NCBI GenBank assembly: GCA_027604005.1
Contig: JADGJT010000164.1
Span: 651-48,314, forward strand
DNA length: 47,664 nucleotides
Source: Dinochytrium kinnereticum
Lineage: Eukaryota; Chytridiomycota; Chytridiomycetes; Chytridiales; Chytridiaceae
Direction of reading: 5' to 3'
Below the pieces are notes generated by a model. It made no database searches and had not been told where the DNA came from. It worked only from the letters and a program-made list of their open reading frames with translations. The first letter of the stretch is position 1. Every line of letters begins with the position of its first letter. Made by a program: the position numbers and the translations under genes. This document shows positions 1 to 11,885 of this stretch, in pieces.

Positions 1-37
1 GGTTGAATGAAATCGACCAGAGCATAATAATAAACCT

Positions 38-75
38 TTTTTTTTTTTTTTTTTTTTTTGGTTGGGGGGGGGGGG
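38..75. repeat. Homopolymer tract (T run then G run)
   Basis: A run of about 22 T is followed, after a few bases, by about 12 G. It lies just 3' of the stop of the minus-strand GRAM/VASt gene. On that gene's strand it reads as a C run followed by an A run, so it may lie in the 3' UTR or in a downstream intron. Runs like this are common in the introns of this window and prone to length error. Confidence 0.8.
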
Positions 76-141
76 TGGACGGGTAAGGAGTTTGAGGTTT
101 GATAAGGGAAGAGAAAAAAAATGCAAACATATGATGTGAAT

Positions 142-3100
142 TTACCTCTGCCTAGTCCACTCAATCTCCTGCCTCTCATCGGCACTTGAAGGAACCCTGT
201 TCACCCCACCCACCCTTCCCACCTCCCCACCCAAAGCAGCAGCAGCCTTAGCCTCTCTAACAGCAACAAGCGCCCGATCCAACCTCGTCCCAATATCCGC
301 CATCCACATCACATTCAAAGCCGTCACAATCACTCCGGCGCAAACAGCCACAACAATCAACCCAAGAATCATAAGAGACCCACCTGCACCACCCACAAAC
401 GGAACTCGATGATGATCCCCACCCCCGCCACCACCAGAACCTCCTCCTGCACCACCTCTACCGGCTCCAGGGCTTCCACCTGCTTTCCAATTCAAATCAT
501 CGTTGGTGGAGTTTCGGTGTCGTGATCGTCGTCTCTCTGATTTCGATCTTTGTCGAGTCGGTGATCCCCCTCCTCCGCTTCCACCTCCACCGTTGCCTCC
601 ACCACCAGTAGCAGAAGACCCTAAGGAATCGGCCCTTCCCGAAGCAGCTAGCACTATCGAAAACGGTAGCCTCGCCTTCGCCATCCACTCCGGTACAACC
701 AAAAGTCCACTCCCCCCACCAACCCTCTCAACCCCCCAATTGATCCATCCTACAAATCCTCTGAAAGGCGCGGCAACCATTAGGAACACCAAAACGTCCC
801 ACCATAGAGTCCACAAGGATACAGGCTTTCGTCTCGGCGAATCGTCCACCCGACTCCTTCTCGCCATTGATTCTGACCTCCTGAGCATTGCAGGTCGTGA
901 GTCAACATCTGAAATGCCGTCGTCGGAGATTTCGGCTCGGGACAAGGTTGGGATGAGTCGCTTCAGATGTTTGACAGGAGTCGCGACCTGTGCCTGGGTT
1001 GATGAGGAGGAGGAAACAGAGGGACGAAGGAGAAGGAGGGTGTGGACGAGGTGGGTTGAAAGGGCATGGACGCTCTCCAGGGATGCGGCTTCGATTCGGT
1101 CTACCAATGATGATAAACAAAAACGGTATGCGTTTTAGCATGTAGGAATGACACATTGGAGGACGCCGAACCTTTGAGCATAAGCTTCTTAACAAAATCG
1201 ACCTTGGCTGTAATGAGTAGCCGTGACCTATTAACTCCTTCATGAGTCAGGCAATATCGAGTAATAATTTGAAAGCTCTCGCCGTAAGGGACTCGAGGCG
1301 TCTTAGATGTAGATTCGATTGTGTAGTTTCTAACGAAACAAATTAGTTTCTTTAAATCCGACTCAAGTCAGAACAAAGATAGACATACAGTTCTCCTGTA
1401 GAGATGATAACCTGCTTCTCATAGCGTGCCGTAGACGCGTTCTTCTGGACTATATTTCCATAAGGAGTAAAGAAAAAAGTCAGCCCACAAAAATAAAAAT
1501 AAAAACAAAAAATTGTAAGAGAAAGACCATGGCGGCTTCGTGATGCTCGAGAAAACAAAAGAAGAAAGGTAGAAAGATAAGATAGGAATGGCAGCATTCC
1601 GCCTTTTACATACTCATCGGCATTTTGAAAACAAAACCACAGTAAATCTCGCGATGACTCCCCTTAGGCAACGCAGCGCCTTCCAATGACACCACAGTTG
1701 CTTGGGAACCTACAGATGTTCCAGACGCCAAATTCCATTTCCCAATCTTCAACCCCTCAGAATCCTTCTTCCGATGCACCTCAATCAGCGCCGCGCTTCC
1801 ACCTTTCTCAACATGACCAAAAATAGCCGCAAAAAGGTCCCCAACAGCCATCGGAAATACCTCTGAAGATATCAGATGCTCCAAGTGAGATTCGCAAGGA
1901 CATTTCACGGCCTCTTTCGAGCGTAAATGCAACCTCGACTCCTCTTCCCCGCCAATCGCAGTGGTCATCATCGTCGGTGAGGACGGTGAAACAGGCCCAC
2001 TGGATGCACCAGGGGGTAGAGAGGAATCGGAAGGACTGCTATGGGTGGATCCATCTGTCGCGGCGGAAGATGGACCGTGATTAGACATGGGGCGAGATGG
2101 GATGGTGATAGGAGGAGGGTGAGAAAAGATCATTTCCTGACTGCTTGAAGCTGAGCCACATTTTGTGATATCCGTGTGAAGAAGTTTCTTTAAAAGGCCG
2201 ACGGTTGCAGATCGTCCACTCCTGTTCATCACTGGTGTGGATATTGTTTCCGAATCGGAGTGGCCGTCATTGCTGCTATATGAATTCAAAGTATCGCTAA
2301 GCGTAAGCGTGATGAAGAACCAAAGAGGCGAAAAAACATAAAGTGGCGAAATCTAATCATGGAAAGTTGAGTCAAAAAGCACGAAAACATACCCAAGCTC
2401 CTTCCGTTTGATAGCAGCTTGCTTAACATCTAGATTCAAGGGGGAAGAAGGATAAGCTCCTGAAGTTAACGAACGCATCCGCCTCTTTTGAATCGCCGCA
2501 TCCATTCCAGGGGGACCATCTCCCTGTAGTGGTAGACTCTGATCTCCTACTAATGCAGCCTGTCCGGAAGACCCGGAAGCCATAGGTGGGGAAACCCAAA
2601 ACTCTGATAAAACGGTCGCAGCCGCAGTGGGAGTCGAAATCTGGTGCTCAAAAGTCGTTGAGTTGCATTTACCCTCGGCCTTGAAATTCTCGTGCGGGAT
2701 CGATAAGGCTGCTGAGGTATCTTCGAAGTTTCCACTCCTGAGCACTTGCTGATCTATGCTATCGCGTTTTGTGAGCAGCGAGTGATGCTCGATAATCTCT
2801 GTGGGTCCGCCGCCTGGGGAGACGGGGAATACGCAGCTAGACATTCGCCAAAGTTCGACGATGTCTGTAAAGGCGCTATCCCTCTTTATGAACGAGCTGA
2901 ATACATACTTTACAAGGGTGTGAGATAACATCGTAGTGGGTTTTATAGGTGATGCATACCTTATTCTCAGCAGTTGCGATTCTGATCGCATTCGGAAACA
3001 TTCCGGCGGTGCTTTTTTTCTCCACGGTGACAATATCGGTCAACGAAATCAACAAAGTGGTTGCAGAGCCAAGAATATTGCAGTAAAAAGCACAATGTGA

Positions 3101-5176
3101 TTGAGTTAGGAACATCTTCCCTTGCAAGAGCACATCCTTTTCCCAAGCGCAAGCATACACTATCCACAGAAATTTTTTTGGTTATAAGAGAGATGGAATT
3201 GGTATTCTGTTATCTAGATAGATATCCTCGAAAAAAATAGGTAGTTAAAATATTGCTAACCTGCCACCAAATTCTCGGACTGTGCAGCGAGCTCAGGGAA
3301 GAGCTTAGGAAATCTTCTGCGATCCTTTGTCCCAGTGAGGGAGGTAGAGCTCGAAGACTTCATTGGGGGGCAGTGCTTTGAAAGGATGCCACTGTTGGTA
3401 CTCGACACATCCTAACAAAATCTTAAGAAAAAGGACAAAGAGGGAAACTCGGACTAAAAACCACAAAACCAAAAAAAAAAAAAAAACAAACACAAAAACA
3501 GAAGAATACCTCAAAACTAGAAAGCATCTCGTCCCCAGAATCCTCCGACGCCAGACCCTGCCGGCTCCTAGACTTCATCATCCGAACGCTTAGCGGCACA
3601 AGCGCTAATCCTTTCCCACCCGTCGAGAATGGCGAGCTCGAAGGAGACGACGTCGAAAGTGAATGAAACGAGGACGACGCCTGTAATGGCGTCGCTGGGG
3701 TAACCGTTGTAAGAACCATCGCTGAAGTGCTAATGGACCTCGATGAAGACAATGGAAGAGGATTAGAGGATAAAGCGGCAGCTGCATTCCCTGAGAGTGT
3801 CGCGTGGCGGCTCAGACTTCCGGCACCACTGAGCCTACGCGGCATAGCTGTGGTCTTTGAGGTTGCCGATGAGGTTGTAACAGAGGATCGCGCATCCTTA
3901 TCGACTGAAGGAGAATCTACAGATCCTCTTCCTGAAGTCGGTAAAGCTACAGAGGTTGAGGCCCGTGGCTTATCTTCTTTCATAGGACTACAAACATTTG
4001 AAGGGCGTGAATTAAGAGAGCCCATAGGGGAGTTAGCCCCCGAAACAGGGGTGGCAGGAGCGGAAGAGACGGGAGTGGATGAATTCATTGCCGACGTGAT
4101 AACCTTCGCACCAACCACACTAACAGTGGTGGATCGCTCTTTCCGGTTGATAATTCCAAAGTTATACGAGTTTCGACTGTTCCCATTAAACGGTATCGCC
4201 GAAGCAGGGCTGGTCACCGCCGACCCGGAATTCGGAGTATTTGCAGCCGATAACGTCGCGATTCCACCACCGCCTGAATTATTTTCCTTTTCCTTAGCAG
4301 CCTTTGACGTAGGAGAAAGCTCTTCCCACTGTGGAGGAGGTTTCCAAGTCTGTCCGCGCGGTGTGATCCACTCCAAGCTCATTGAGATGGACCGGCTGCG
4401 TTTTCCAACTGGAATGCCATCAGAAACTTGCGGAAGGCTACCTTGCCTCTCCCGTGAGGTTGGCGCCATCGATTGCGGCCGTGTTATCGCTTGGCCGGCA
4501 GAGGTCCTTCTTGAGGAGCCCCCACTTTTCCCACTGGAATTGACTGAGAGTCGAGCGTTGTTTGACTCCTCCACCACTGAGGAGAGAAAGCGATCCTGGG
4601 GAAATGAGGCTTGTGAATATGCTGATGTTTCCTGTTCACTATTGGGTATGCTTTGAGCTGTTGACGCGATGGTGGCAGGGGGTGGAGGTACGGCACCAAC
4701 GTTCGAGATAGAATCTTTAAATACATTCACATTAACGATCCAAAAAGAAGTTCTCCTTGACGGAAAGTCTGCAAGCGAAACTAAACGCAAATAAATAAAG
4801 CCCTACCTCTCGTCATGCCTTCATGATCGTTTCCAGAAGAACCATTGGCAGCATTCATCGTAGACACCACTGAGGTCAATAATGAGGGCCCCGAGTTTTG
4901 CTTTCTATGTCCAGCATTATCAGCGCCAGGGGAAGGAATGTAGTTTGGGGACTTCTGAGCATGAATGTCGTCGGGGCCCTGGAACTTGGTAACAACCATC
5001 CTAACTGCGATACCTTGACGTGATGGCTCAGTAGACTCCGTAGAGCCATCTTTGATCAATGGAGATGGTATCGCTCCTTCAGTCAGTTGAGGAGTACCCA
5101 TCGCTATCTCTGTCATTTTGGTAGTGCTGGCAGGGTTGGGTATGGTTGGGGAGGGCAGAGTCACGATCGTTGACAA
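142..5176 (-). CDS. GRAM and VASt (StARkin) domain membrane protein, Lam/Ysp2/GRAMD1-like sterol transporter
   Basis: Nine exons (5176-4807, 4768-3510, 3411-3261, 3159-2960, 2907-2393, 2296-1614, 1449-1389, 1329-1172, 1100-142) join in frame to 1451 residues. The first ~540 residues are Ser/Thr/Pro-rich and look disordered. Around 570-685 is a GRAM domain, with LLQGKMFLTQSHCAFYCN and a following VEKKSTAGMFPNAIRI segment. Around 962-1140 is a VASt domain, opening with SSEVFPMAVGDLFAAIFG and containing TPRVPYGESF, which matches the family's PDVPYGDSF-type motif. Two hydrophobic segments follow (~1227-1250 and ~1375-1395); the second is the likely tail anchor. Lam proteins sit at ER contact sites and move sterol between membranes; that role is inferred from the family. 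The stop TAA lies inside an AGGTAAAT context that also resembles a splice donor, so a further 3' exon outside the window is possible. The start is the first Met of the open frame. Confidence 0.85.
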
Positions 5177-6628
5177 ATGACGGGGGCTGAATGTCGAAGA
5201 GATTATATGGTAAGCACGATCGCAGTGTCAGTCAACGGAGTAATTCTACAGAAGAGGGGCTCGCTATTACAGCAGACAGCCACCCTCTTGCCCAGGAATC
5301 CAGAAATCAGCTGCCCCCCCCAGGATCCCTCCACACCGCAAAAATCGGAGCTAGAGCAGCAAGCAGACGGCAAGAGCTTGCCAGAAATCCCCCGCCGAAA
5401 AACAAGTCGCGAGGCCCTCAACCAGCGGTGCGGTCGTTGCGGATATTCAAAGGGATGATGCCCAAAGGCGTTCGAAATTCAAATTTGAAGGTCGAGCGAG
5501 ACCCATCCATGCAACAGAGGGGGGGGGGCAGGACAAAATGTGATTGGGGTCAACCGACTTTCACGGTTTGGATATTATGACAGAGGTCGGGTGAGAAGCT
5601 TCCAATGGCAAGGTTTGCATTGATTTGCGTTGATTCGAGGGAGATGTGAGGTCCACGGAGCCTCTGGCGCGTGTCGCCAATTGGTGAACCTTCTGCAGCT
5701 CGTGCGAGAACGTTGGTACTCTTCTGACTGAAGCTGTTCGCCATAAAAATGCAATGGAACTATAAGGCAGGCAGGCAGGCAGAACGCCAACCATGACTTT
5801 TGTCCGCATCACTCCAACAAAGCTGTTGATGACTATTTTAATGATTTTTCGTGTTTACACATGCATAGGAACAATAATACTAGAAAAGGGCAGACCATAA
5901 ATGAGGAACCGACCCAGAACCGGCCGAGCAAATGGAAAGAAGAATAATGAACGGATAGAAGGAGCATCTTCTTCCAAAACCCCTCACATCAAAACCAACA
6001 GCAAGAAACTCCAAGGTCTGATAACCCAATGTGTGAGGAAACCATAATGGCCAGACACCAACAGCCGAAAACCTCCTCACTTCAAAAAAAACAAACAGCG
6101 GAACAACTCAAAAAACAAAACAAAACAGCAAAACACCGCTTACGTTCATGAAAAGACAGGAAAAGAATTAAAGAACTTTCATGCAAGCCAGCCCTCAACG
6201 CAAAACAACACAACAACAGACCCCTGCCCATCCAGCAAAACGGAGGGGGGCAGAGCTTTGTCAAATAAAAATACAGAGCAAGTACGCTCGAATGGATCAA
6301 TATCAAGGGACGTAAAGCAGGGAAAGTGATTTAAACAATGTAATAAATAACCATCTGGGATATATACTAACTGAAGTCTGACCGCAAAACCCAACCAACT
6401 AATTAAAAACAAAGGAACAAGGGCGTGGTAGCGGAATGGGAGGATATGGGTGTTGAGGAGGAAAATCAAGGGCGGAGGTAAAGGGAGAAAAAAAGGATGC
6501 CGAAAAGGATGCGAAAACGGGGGGGCTATACGAATGTAGGGGGCAAAAAAAAAAAAAGAAAAAGACAACAAACAACCATCAACACAACCAAACCTCGAAG
6601 AACCAAACCCCAATCGAAAAGAAGAATC
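5177..6628. other. Intergenic region, no gene supported
   Basis: This stretch separates the 5' end of the GRAM/VASt gene from the 3' end of the Vac7-like gene, both on the minus strand. It holds short open frames on both strands but none with a recognisable motif or convincing splice extension. A (GGCA)4 microrepeat lies at about 5766-5781. The part from 5880 to 6620 is A-rich on the plus strand, as expected of the 3' flank of the minus-strand gene. Confidence 0.6.
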
Positions 6629-9284
6629 TCACTTAGTAATGTTAAACACCCCAGGATCGCAAGGATAAGAAAAGATCCGTCCCAGACTCTCAACAACATG
6701 AACCGAGCAGATCGGGACCGTATGCTCAAACAATGTATTAAATAGCGCGCCTCCCAATCCAAGCAACGGTCCCGTAGAGGAGTATGTGAGCTGTCCAACC
6801 AAGGTCAACCGGTAGGGATAGGTCGTATAGATGCTGCAAAAAAAGAACGGGGGGGTGAGGACAGAGTTGTGGAACACAGCAGTCGAGGCTCACATTCGTC
6901 CAATAGTATTGCTGGGCTCTTTGATAGCGATACGGCCTGTTACATTACTGGACGCTATGGGTGGGAAGCGTGCGAGCCCTTCAAAATGCTTGACGTGGCC
7001 CAGCAACTCCACAGCAGTAGTCATATTCGACGCCACCGCATCTGCAAAGATGGCCAACCCCAGGAGGACTCACGTTAAATCCTCAACCTGACTCACAGAA
7101 GAAAAAAAAGAACAAACAAAAAACAGAGGAGGGGAAAATGCGCCACTCACCAGCAGAGGCATACACATCTAAATCCACCACCCCAACATCAACCGGCACA
7201 ACATTCCAATTAACCGCTTCTAACTCCATATCAAAAGCAAACAGATCCGGCCGAGCCGTAAGATTTCCCACCAACAATCCCCAAGAAGGAACCCACCCCC
7301 CAACACCCCTCGGCGGAATACCTCCCACACCTCCAGGTACAACTCCCCCCTCCTCAACACTCCCAGGCACACTAACAATGACAAACGGAATCGACAACGG
7401 CAGCGTCGAAAAAAACAATGACAAAACACATCCAACTGCAAGGAAAAGCGTCATAGCGAGGGAGAGGGTGCGGCATCGTCTTTTTTCTTGCGCTCTACGT
7501 CGGGCGAGGCGACGTCGCTCCATTCGAGAGGAGTAGAGAGGAACCGATCGGGGAGGACGCGTCCCAGGAAACGAGCCTGACGCATTCCCAGTCATCATAG
7601 TCGGTCCAACCCCTGACCCCGTTCTCGTGAGAGTGGTCTCACGGTTTGCTCCCAGAAACCCAAAAATGCCACCCAACCACCCAGTGGAATCCCGTCCAGG
7701 AGCAACCCGAGTGGTGGAAACGTTCACAGGAATCGACACGACAGCATGTGTAGGCCGCCCACTGGCTCTCCAAGCCGAATCCTGGGAATCCGTGCTCCGG
7801 TCCCTCCTCTTTCCATTCACCCCAACACCCGCAAGCAAATGCGCCCGCTCATCGCCACCCTGCAGCATTCTTCTCTGACTATTATAATGTACAGCAGACA
7901 TCCTTAACGACCCAAGTGGCGCAAACGATGATCCCGTCGACGAGCTGTCCGACGTGGAGGTGGATAAAACCGCAACACGACCTTGCCTGCCTTCCGACAA
8001 AGACCCATAAAGAGGCGTGGGTTGAACAAGCGGAGAGGTTACGGCAAGCGTTCCATAGAGGGTTGGAGATAATACTGCAGATCCCGGGCGGTCGCCGTTT
8101 TGAGATTTTGAAGGAGGTGGACGGAACTCTGTGGATCTCTTCAGCTTTGGGCCTGGGCTCGGGTTATGTGTGTAGTGGTGAGGCACGACGACGGGAACGC
8201 TTGGTCCGACCGCGTGAACCATCCCAGGCGCAGGACCCAATGAGCCGGTGGAAACGGATGAGTTGTTTCCAATTAAAGATGTAGCGCTGTTGACAGTGTC
8301 TGTGCCGTTCATCGCCAAGTGAGGGAAGGAAGGGACGGACCGAAGCCGAGAACGGTCTGGCGAACCAGAGTAGACGAAATCTTCATTCTCCTCATCTGCG
8401 TTTTCAAGAAATATAGCAACAGAGGTCAGCAACCTCGTCAATCAAAACTACCCCTGCATACCTTTAGCATCAGCCGCCTTTGCCCAATTGAACTTGGGAG
8501 GTCTCCTGGTAGACCCCAACCCCGTACCCATCGTCGTTCCCCCCGTTGCCACCTCCGAAGCCTCAACCATCAGCAATGTCCTATCTGAATCGGCTGGTGA
8601 TAGCACGCCCTCCAGCCCAGTCGGAACTCCACCCGCTCCCGCCGCCGCCAAATGAGCATGATTCTGCGCTTGCTGAGATGAGTTCAGAGCCATCACATGC
8701 GACGGTTTCATGCTTGGCGACAAGATGGATGTGGCGGATCCAGGTGGTGGAAGTTGCTGAGCTGGTGTTTGGTGCTGGTGCTGGTAGGATGGAGGAGCGT
8801 CATGAGGTGTTGAAGGCTGAAGATGGATTCGTGCGGCTGAAGAATCTTCACCTGAAGTCTGTGGAGGCGTCAGAGCCGGCGACGGAAGTGGTGAATGAAC
8901 CACCCGCCCCCCATCTTTATCCTTCTCCGCCATCCCACCAGCGAGGAACGCATCCTGCAACGGCGGTCTCCTTCGACTTCCAACACCAGCAATGCGTCCT
9001 CTCACACCCCCACCCACCGCGGTGGTTTGATTCATCCGCGTGGCCTGAGCAGAAGGATGCGGAGGCTGTCCAGACGCACTGGCTTGGCGATGAGCGCTGC
9101 AGCCCGAGCTGGAACTCGAACTGCTGCTGCTGCTGCTGCTGCTGCTGTTTCGCCGAGGTCTCGGCAGGCTGGATGCCGTTGCCAGTGAGGGGGTCGCGCG
9201 GCTTGAGCGGTGGGTGCTGGTGGTTGAAGGTCGTTGAGGGTGTGAAGGAGAGGCGGGGGTGGTTGTGGTTGTGGTATGGAGCAT
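6629..9284 (-). CDS. Vac7-like vacuolar membrane protein with a LEA-2-type lumenal domain
   Basis: Four exons (9284-8462, 8395-7151, 7041-6894, 6833-6629) give 806 residues. The first ~585 residues are low-complexity, Ser/Pro/Thr-rich, with a serine homopolymer. A conserved-looking acidic segment, DEENEDFVYSGSPDRSR, opens exon 2. One membrane span (AMTLFLAVGCVLSLFF, about 588-612) follows a cluster of Arg/Lys, predicting a cytosolic N terminus. The ~195-residue C-terminal part is beta-rich: NLTARPDLFAFDMELEAVNW, then VPVDVGVVDLDVYA, then YPYRLTLVGQLTY. This is the alternation of LEA-2 domains. Fungal Vac7 has this layout (long cytosolic part, one span, lumenal LEA-2 domain) and stimulates Fab1/PIKfyve synthesis of PI(3,5)P2 on the vacuole. 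Tag1 or another LEA-2 protein is the alternative. The family call rests on architecture and short motifs. Confidence 0.6.
9121..9147. repeat. Coding CTG/AGC trinucleotide repeat
   Basis: Nine CTG units on the plus strand are read as AGC on the minus strand and lengthen the serine homopolymer in the N-terminal part of the Vac7-like protein. A length-variable coding microsatellite. Confidence 0.9.
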
Positions 9285-9477
9285 CTTTTGAGTGCCTGTC
9301 TGTTACTGTGAATATCTATTTTATTATTATTATTTCATTTTTTTCGCCGTTCTTTTCTTTCCCACTCTGGACTTTTTACTGGTTTTTTTTCACTGGTTTG
9401 GTGGTAAAGGCGACGGCCGTTCTCCACTCTTCCTGCCACCGTTTCTTTGAGGGCGATAGACCCCGGCTATCGAGACG
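9285..9477. promoter_or_regulatory. Shared divergent promoter region
   Basis: Only 193 bp separate the start codons of the Vac7-like gene (minus) and the polytopic membrane protein (plus), so both promoters must lie here. It is T-rich on the plus strand, with TTATTATTATT near 9321-9331. I see no clear TATA box. Confidence 0.5.
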
Positions 9478-11885
9478 ATGTTGAACGTCTTTCGAAAAGA
9501 GGCATGGCTGTGGATCTGGTAAATCTCTTCCTTGAGAGAGGGTGCAAACTGGGGTGAAAGATTTTCCAATGGCTCCAACGCGTTTGTAGACGTCGCTTTT
9601 GGAGAATCGCGTTGCTCTTTCATTACATGCAGCTGTTGCTTTCTGAGGAAGCTCTTTGGAACAATTGCTTCTGAGAACGACGTGATGGAGTTGCAGCAGA
9701 TATGCAGGGCAGTTGCCGTCTTTGCAACCGAGATCTCTAGGTTGGAAGAGGGTGGTTTGGATCTTGCTGACCCCCGGGTTTTTTTCTTTTCATGCAGTGG
9801 GCTTCTTGGTGCGATTAGTTCAGCGTTGATTATGACGGTTGTTTGCGTCGTTGGTGTTGTTGGGAGTGCGGTGCTGAGCCCATTGGTGGTGATCGCTTTT
9901 GCGTTTTGCTTTGTCTTTGATGTTCTTTTTAGAAATCATACCAGGTTAGATTCAAGACGAAGCCTTTTCCTTTTCTTTTTGTTTTTTTTTCTTTCGGTTT
10001 CGCATATCTCCTAACCATGGGTTTGACATAGGGCGTCTGTGAAGATTAATCTTATAATGAAGTTTCCACTGCAATGGTGTCTCGCGTGGATAGCCTGGCT
10101 TGCATTTATTCTCTGGGGACATTTCACATCAGCTCTGAACCAGTACGGTGTTCGAACCATCCTTTGGCCGTACCTTATGATTGCCATACTGACTTCAGAG
10201 TCTTTAAAATGTGAGGTGAAGCTCAGCACTGTTTCATTTTCCAGCTCCCCCCAAGTCAGTTGTCGCTTCGCTCAGGTGTCGATTTCCTTTTCTTTCGCTA
10301 ACCTCTCGCTCTCGATAACTCTTGCACTATCAGTGATGACTGTCGGCCTTCTCAAGAAGTATAAAGAATCAGGTGTGGCAACAACGACAAGCAGCTTCGC
10401 GGGGGTTTTGGGTACCATCAGACTGCTGGTGGCTTGTATGCTCTTCACAACATTGTCACTTTTTTCACTCCTCACACCACAACTGATTATACGCCTTCAA
10501 GGCTATTTTATTGATAAGGGAAGCTTTGTGGGTGCTTTTTTGTCATCAATGGCTTGGATTCCAATGAATTCTTTCTTAAGTTTGATGTCGTTCACATCGG
10601 TCTTTAGCGTGAGTTTTTTTTTCTCCTTTTTCTAAATACTGGTTGTTGAATACATCTTTTTGTCGTCGCCCCGCTAATCAACTCTCACTTTTCCCCACTC
10701 GGTTTGACATCCCAAAACTCAACACAATCAGCTCCTGACAAAGGTCAAATCAAAGGATGAGATGGACGAATGTCACATGATTTGCACGGCCGGCTACGTC
10801 ATCATCTACCTGGAGCTCATGAACGGCGACGCAGCTCTCTACCTCTTATACCGCTCCGGCAATGACCTTTCTTTCTGCATAGGAGTGGTGTCAGCAGTTT
10901 TATGGGAAGCCTTTATATTTTGGTACCAGCAAGTTTACTCTCGAAAGGTTATCCTGAAACAGATGGCGCAGGTTTCGCAAGCCGATGCCATCGAGGTGAA
11001 GGTGGAAGCCTGTGAGACAATTTTAGAGGACTCTGAAAACGCATTGCCGATGTTCCCTGCAGACGCCGAGACAAAAGAGATTTGTGAAAAGGAGGGTAGG
11101 AAGAGCAAGTCAGGACAGCATCCTGACGCCAGCATTCTCCGTGTTCTGGATCCGCTCAAAAAGATCAACGAAGGCGCTCAGTCGCTCGGGATCAAGACGG
11201 AGCTTAATCGGATGGTTGATGTTCCGGCCAAGCGTGACGAGACGACTGCAGGAGACGGTGCCGTGAAAATGGAATCGGCGATGCGGTCGCTTAGTAGGAG
11301 GATCACACGAAGAGGGACGACTAAGGACATGCACGCTGGGGAGAAATTGGACTTGAGAGATCGACTTGCTGGACTTCATTTTGCTGGGAGGTTTGGAGGG
11401 ATTGTGAACGCGTCCATTCGAATTGTGTTGTTTGAGTGTTTGGAGGTTCGGGATTATCTTGTCGATAAGAAACCGGTGCTGAGAGGACTTTTTATACACG
11501 CGAAAGAGGGAGATGCTTGGCAAAAAATTCCACTGCAGAATACGATTCTCAGGTAATTTAATCAACAAGTGGCCGTTTATCGTCCTCTGCCCCCCCCCCC
11601 CCCCCCCCCAAAGATATGATCATAATTGTTTGTTGTTATCTCTAGTGCACTCCGTGACCATCAGCCTAACAACCTTTTCCCCCGTCCTTCAGAGTCAGCG
11701 TCGCAACCAGTTTTTGCACATTTATGATTTTGGTGCTGGGTGTGGTTCGAGCATGGATATCCGGAGACCCAGAGCGGTTTTTCAGGAAACGAGTTTCGGC
11801 GTTTCAACCTTACTGGATTAGCCTTATCACCATCGCAGCTGCCATGCAGCAGATGATCTATATTATTGTACGAGAGTACATCTGA
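9478..11885 (+). CDS. Polytopic membrane protein of unknown function
   Basis: Five exons (9478-9518, 9633-9944, 10032-10608, 10732-11552, 11693-11885) give 647 residues in one frame. I do not recognise the family. About nine or ten hydrophobic segments are visible, among them SALIMTVVCVVGVVGSAVL, WCLAWIAWLAFILW, SLSITLALSVMTVGLL, LLVACMLFTTLSLFSLL and FMILVLGVVRAWI. Between the eighth and ninth lies a hydrophilic loop of about 200 residues, rich in charged residues (roughly 10950-11500). The layout suggests a transporter- or receptor-like protein with a large cytosolic loop, but no transport motif is seen. The first exon codes only 13 residues plus two bases; its join to 9633 restores the frame and avoids a start at an internal Met (9685). 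A 60-bp in-frame segment at 10216-10275 may be an unspliced intron. Confidence 0.6.
11590..11609. repeat. Poly-C tract within an intron
   Basis: A run of 20 C lies in the last intron of the polytopic membrane protein gene, about 80 bp before the acceptor. Its length may be unreliable. Confidence 0.85.

Noticed and set aside
503..1138. 211-codon plus-strand open frame
   Set aside because: It is the reverse complement of the terminal exon of the GRAM/VASt gene, whose domain continuity and splicing are clear; the plus-strand translation is Pro/Arg-rich with no motif.
3727..4656. 309-codon plus-strand open frame
   Set aside because: Antisense of the low-complexity Ser/Thr-rich exon 2 of the GRAM/VASt gene; such composition leaves the opposite strand open. 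No motif or splice logic.
6179..6613. 144-codon hydrophobic minus-strand frame downstream of the Vac7-like gene
   Set aside because: The hydrophobicity comes from T-rich sequence. It begins just after the stop of the Vac7-like gene, has no domain pattern and is best read as 3' flank.
8546..9484. 312-codon plus-strand open frame
   Set aside because: Antisense of exon 1 of the Vac7-like gene, with a poly-Cys run produced by the CTG repeat read in another frame. Not protein-like.
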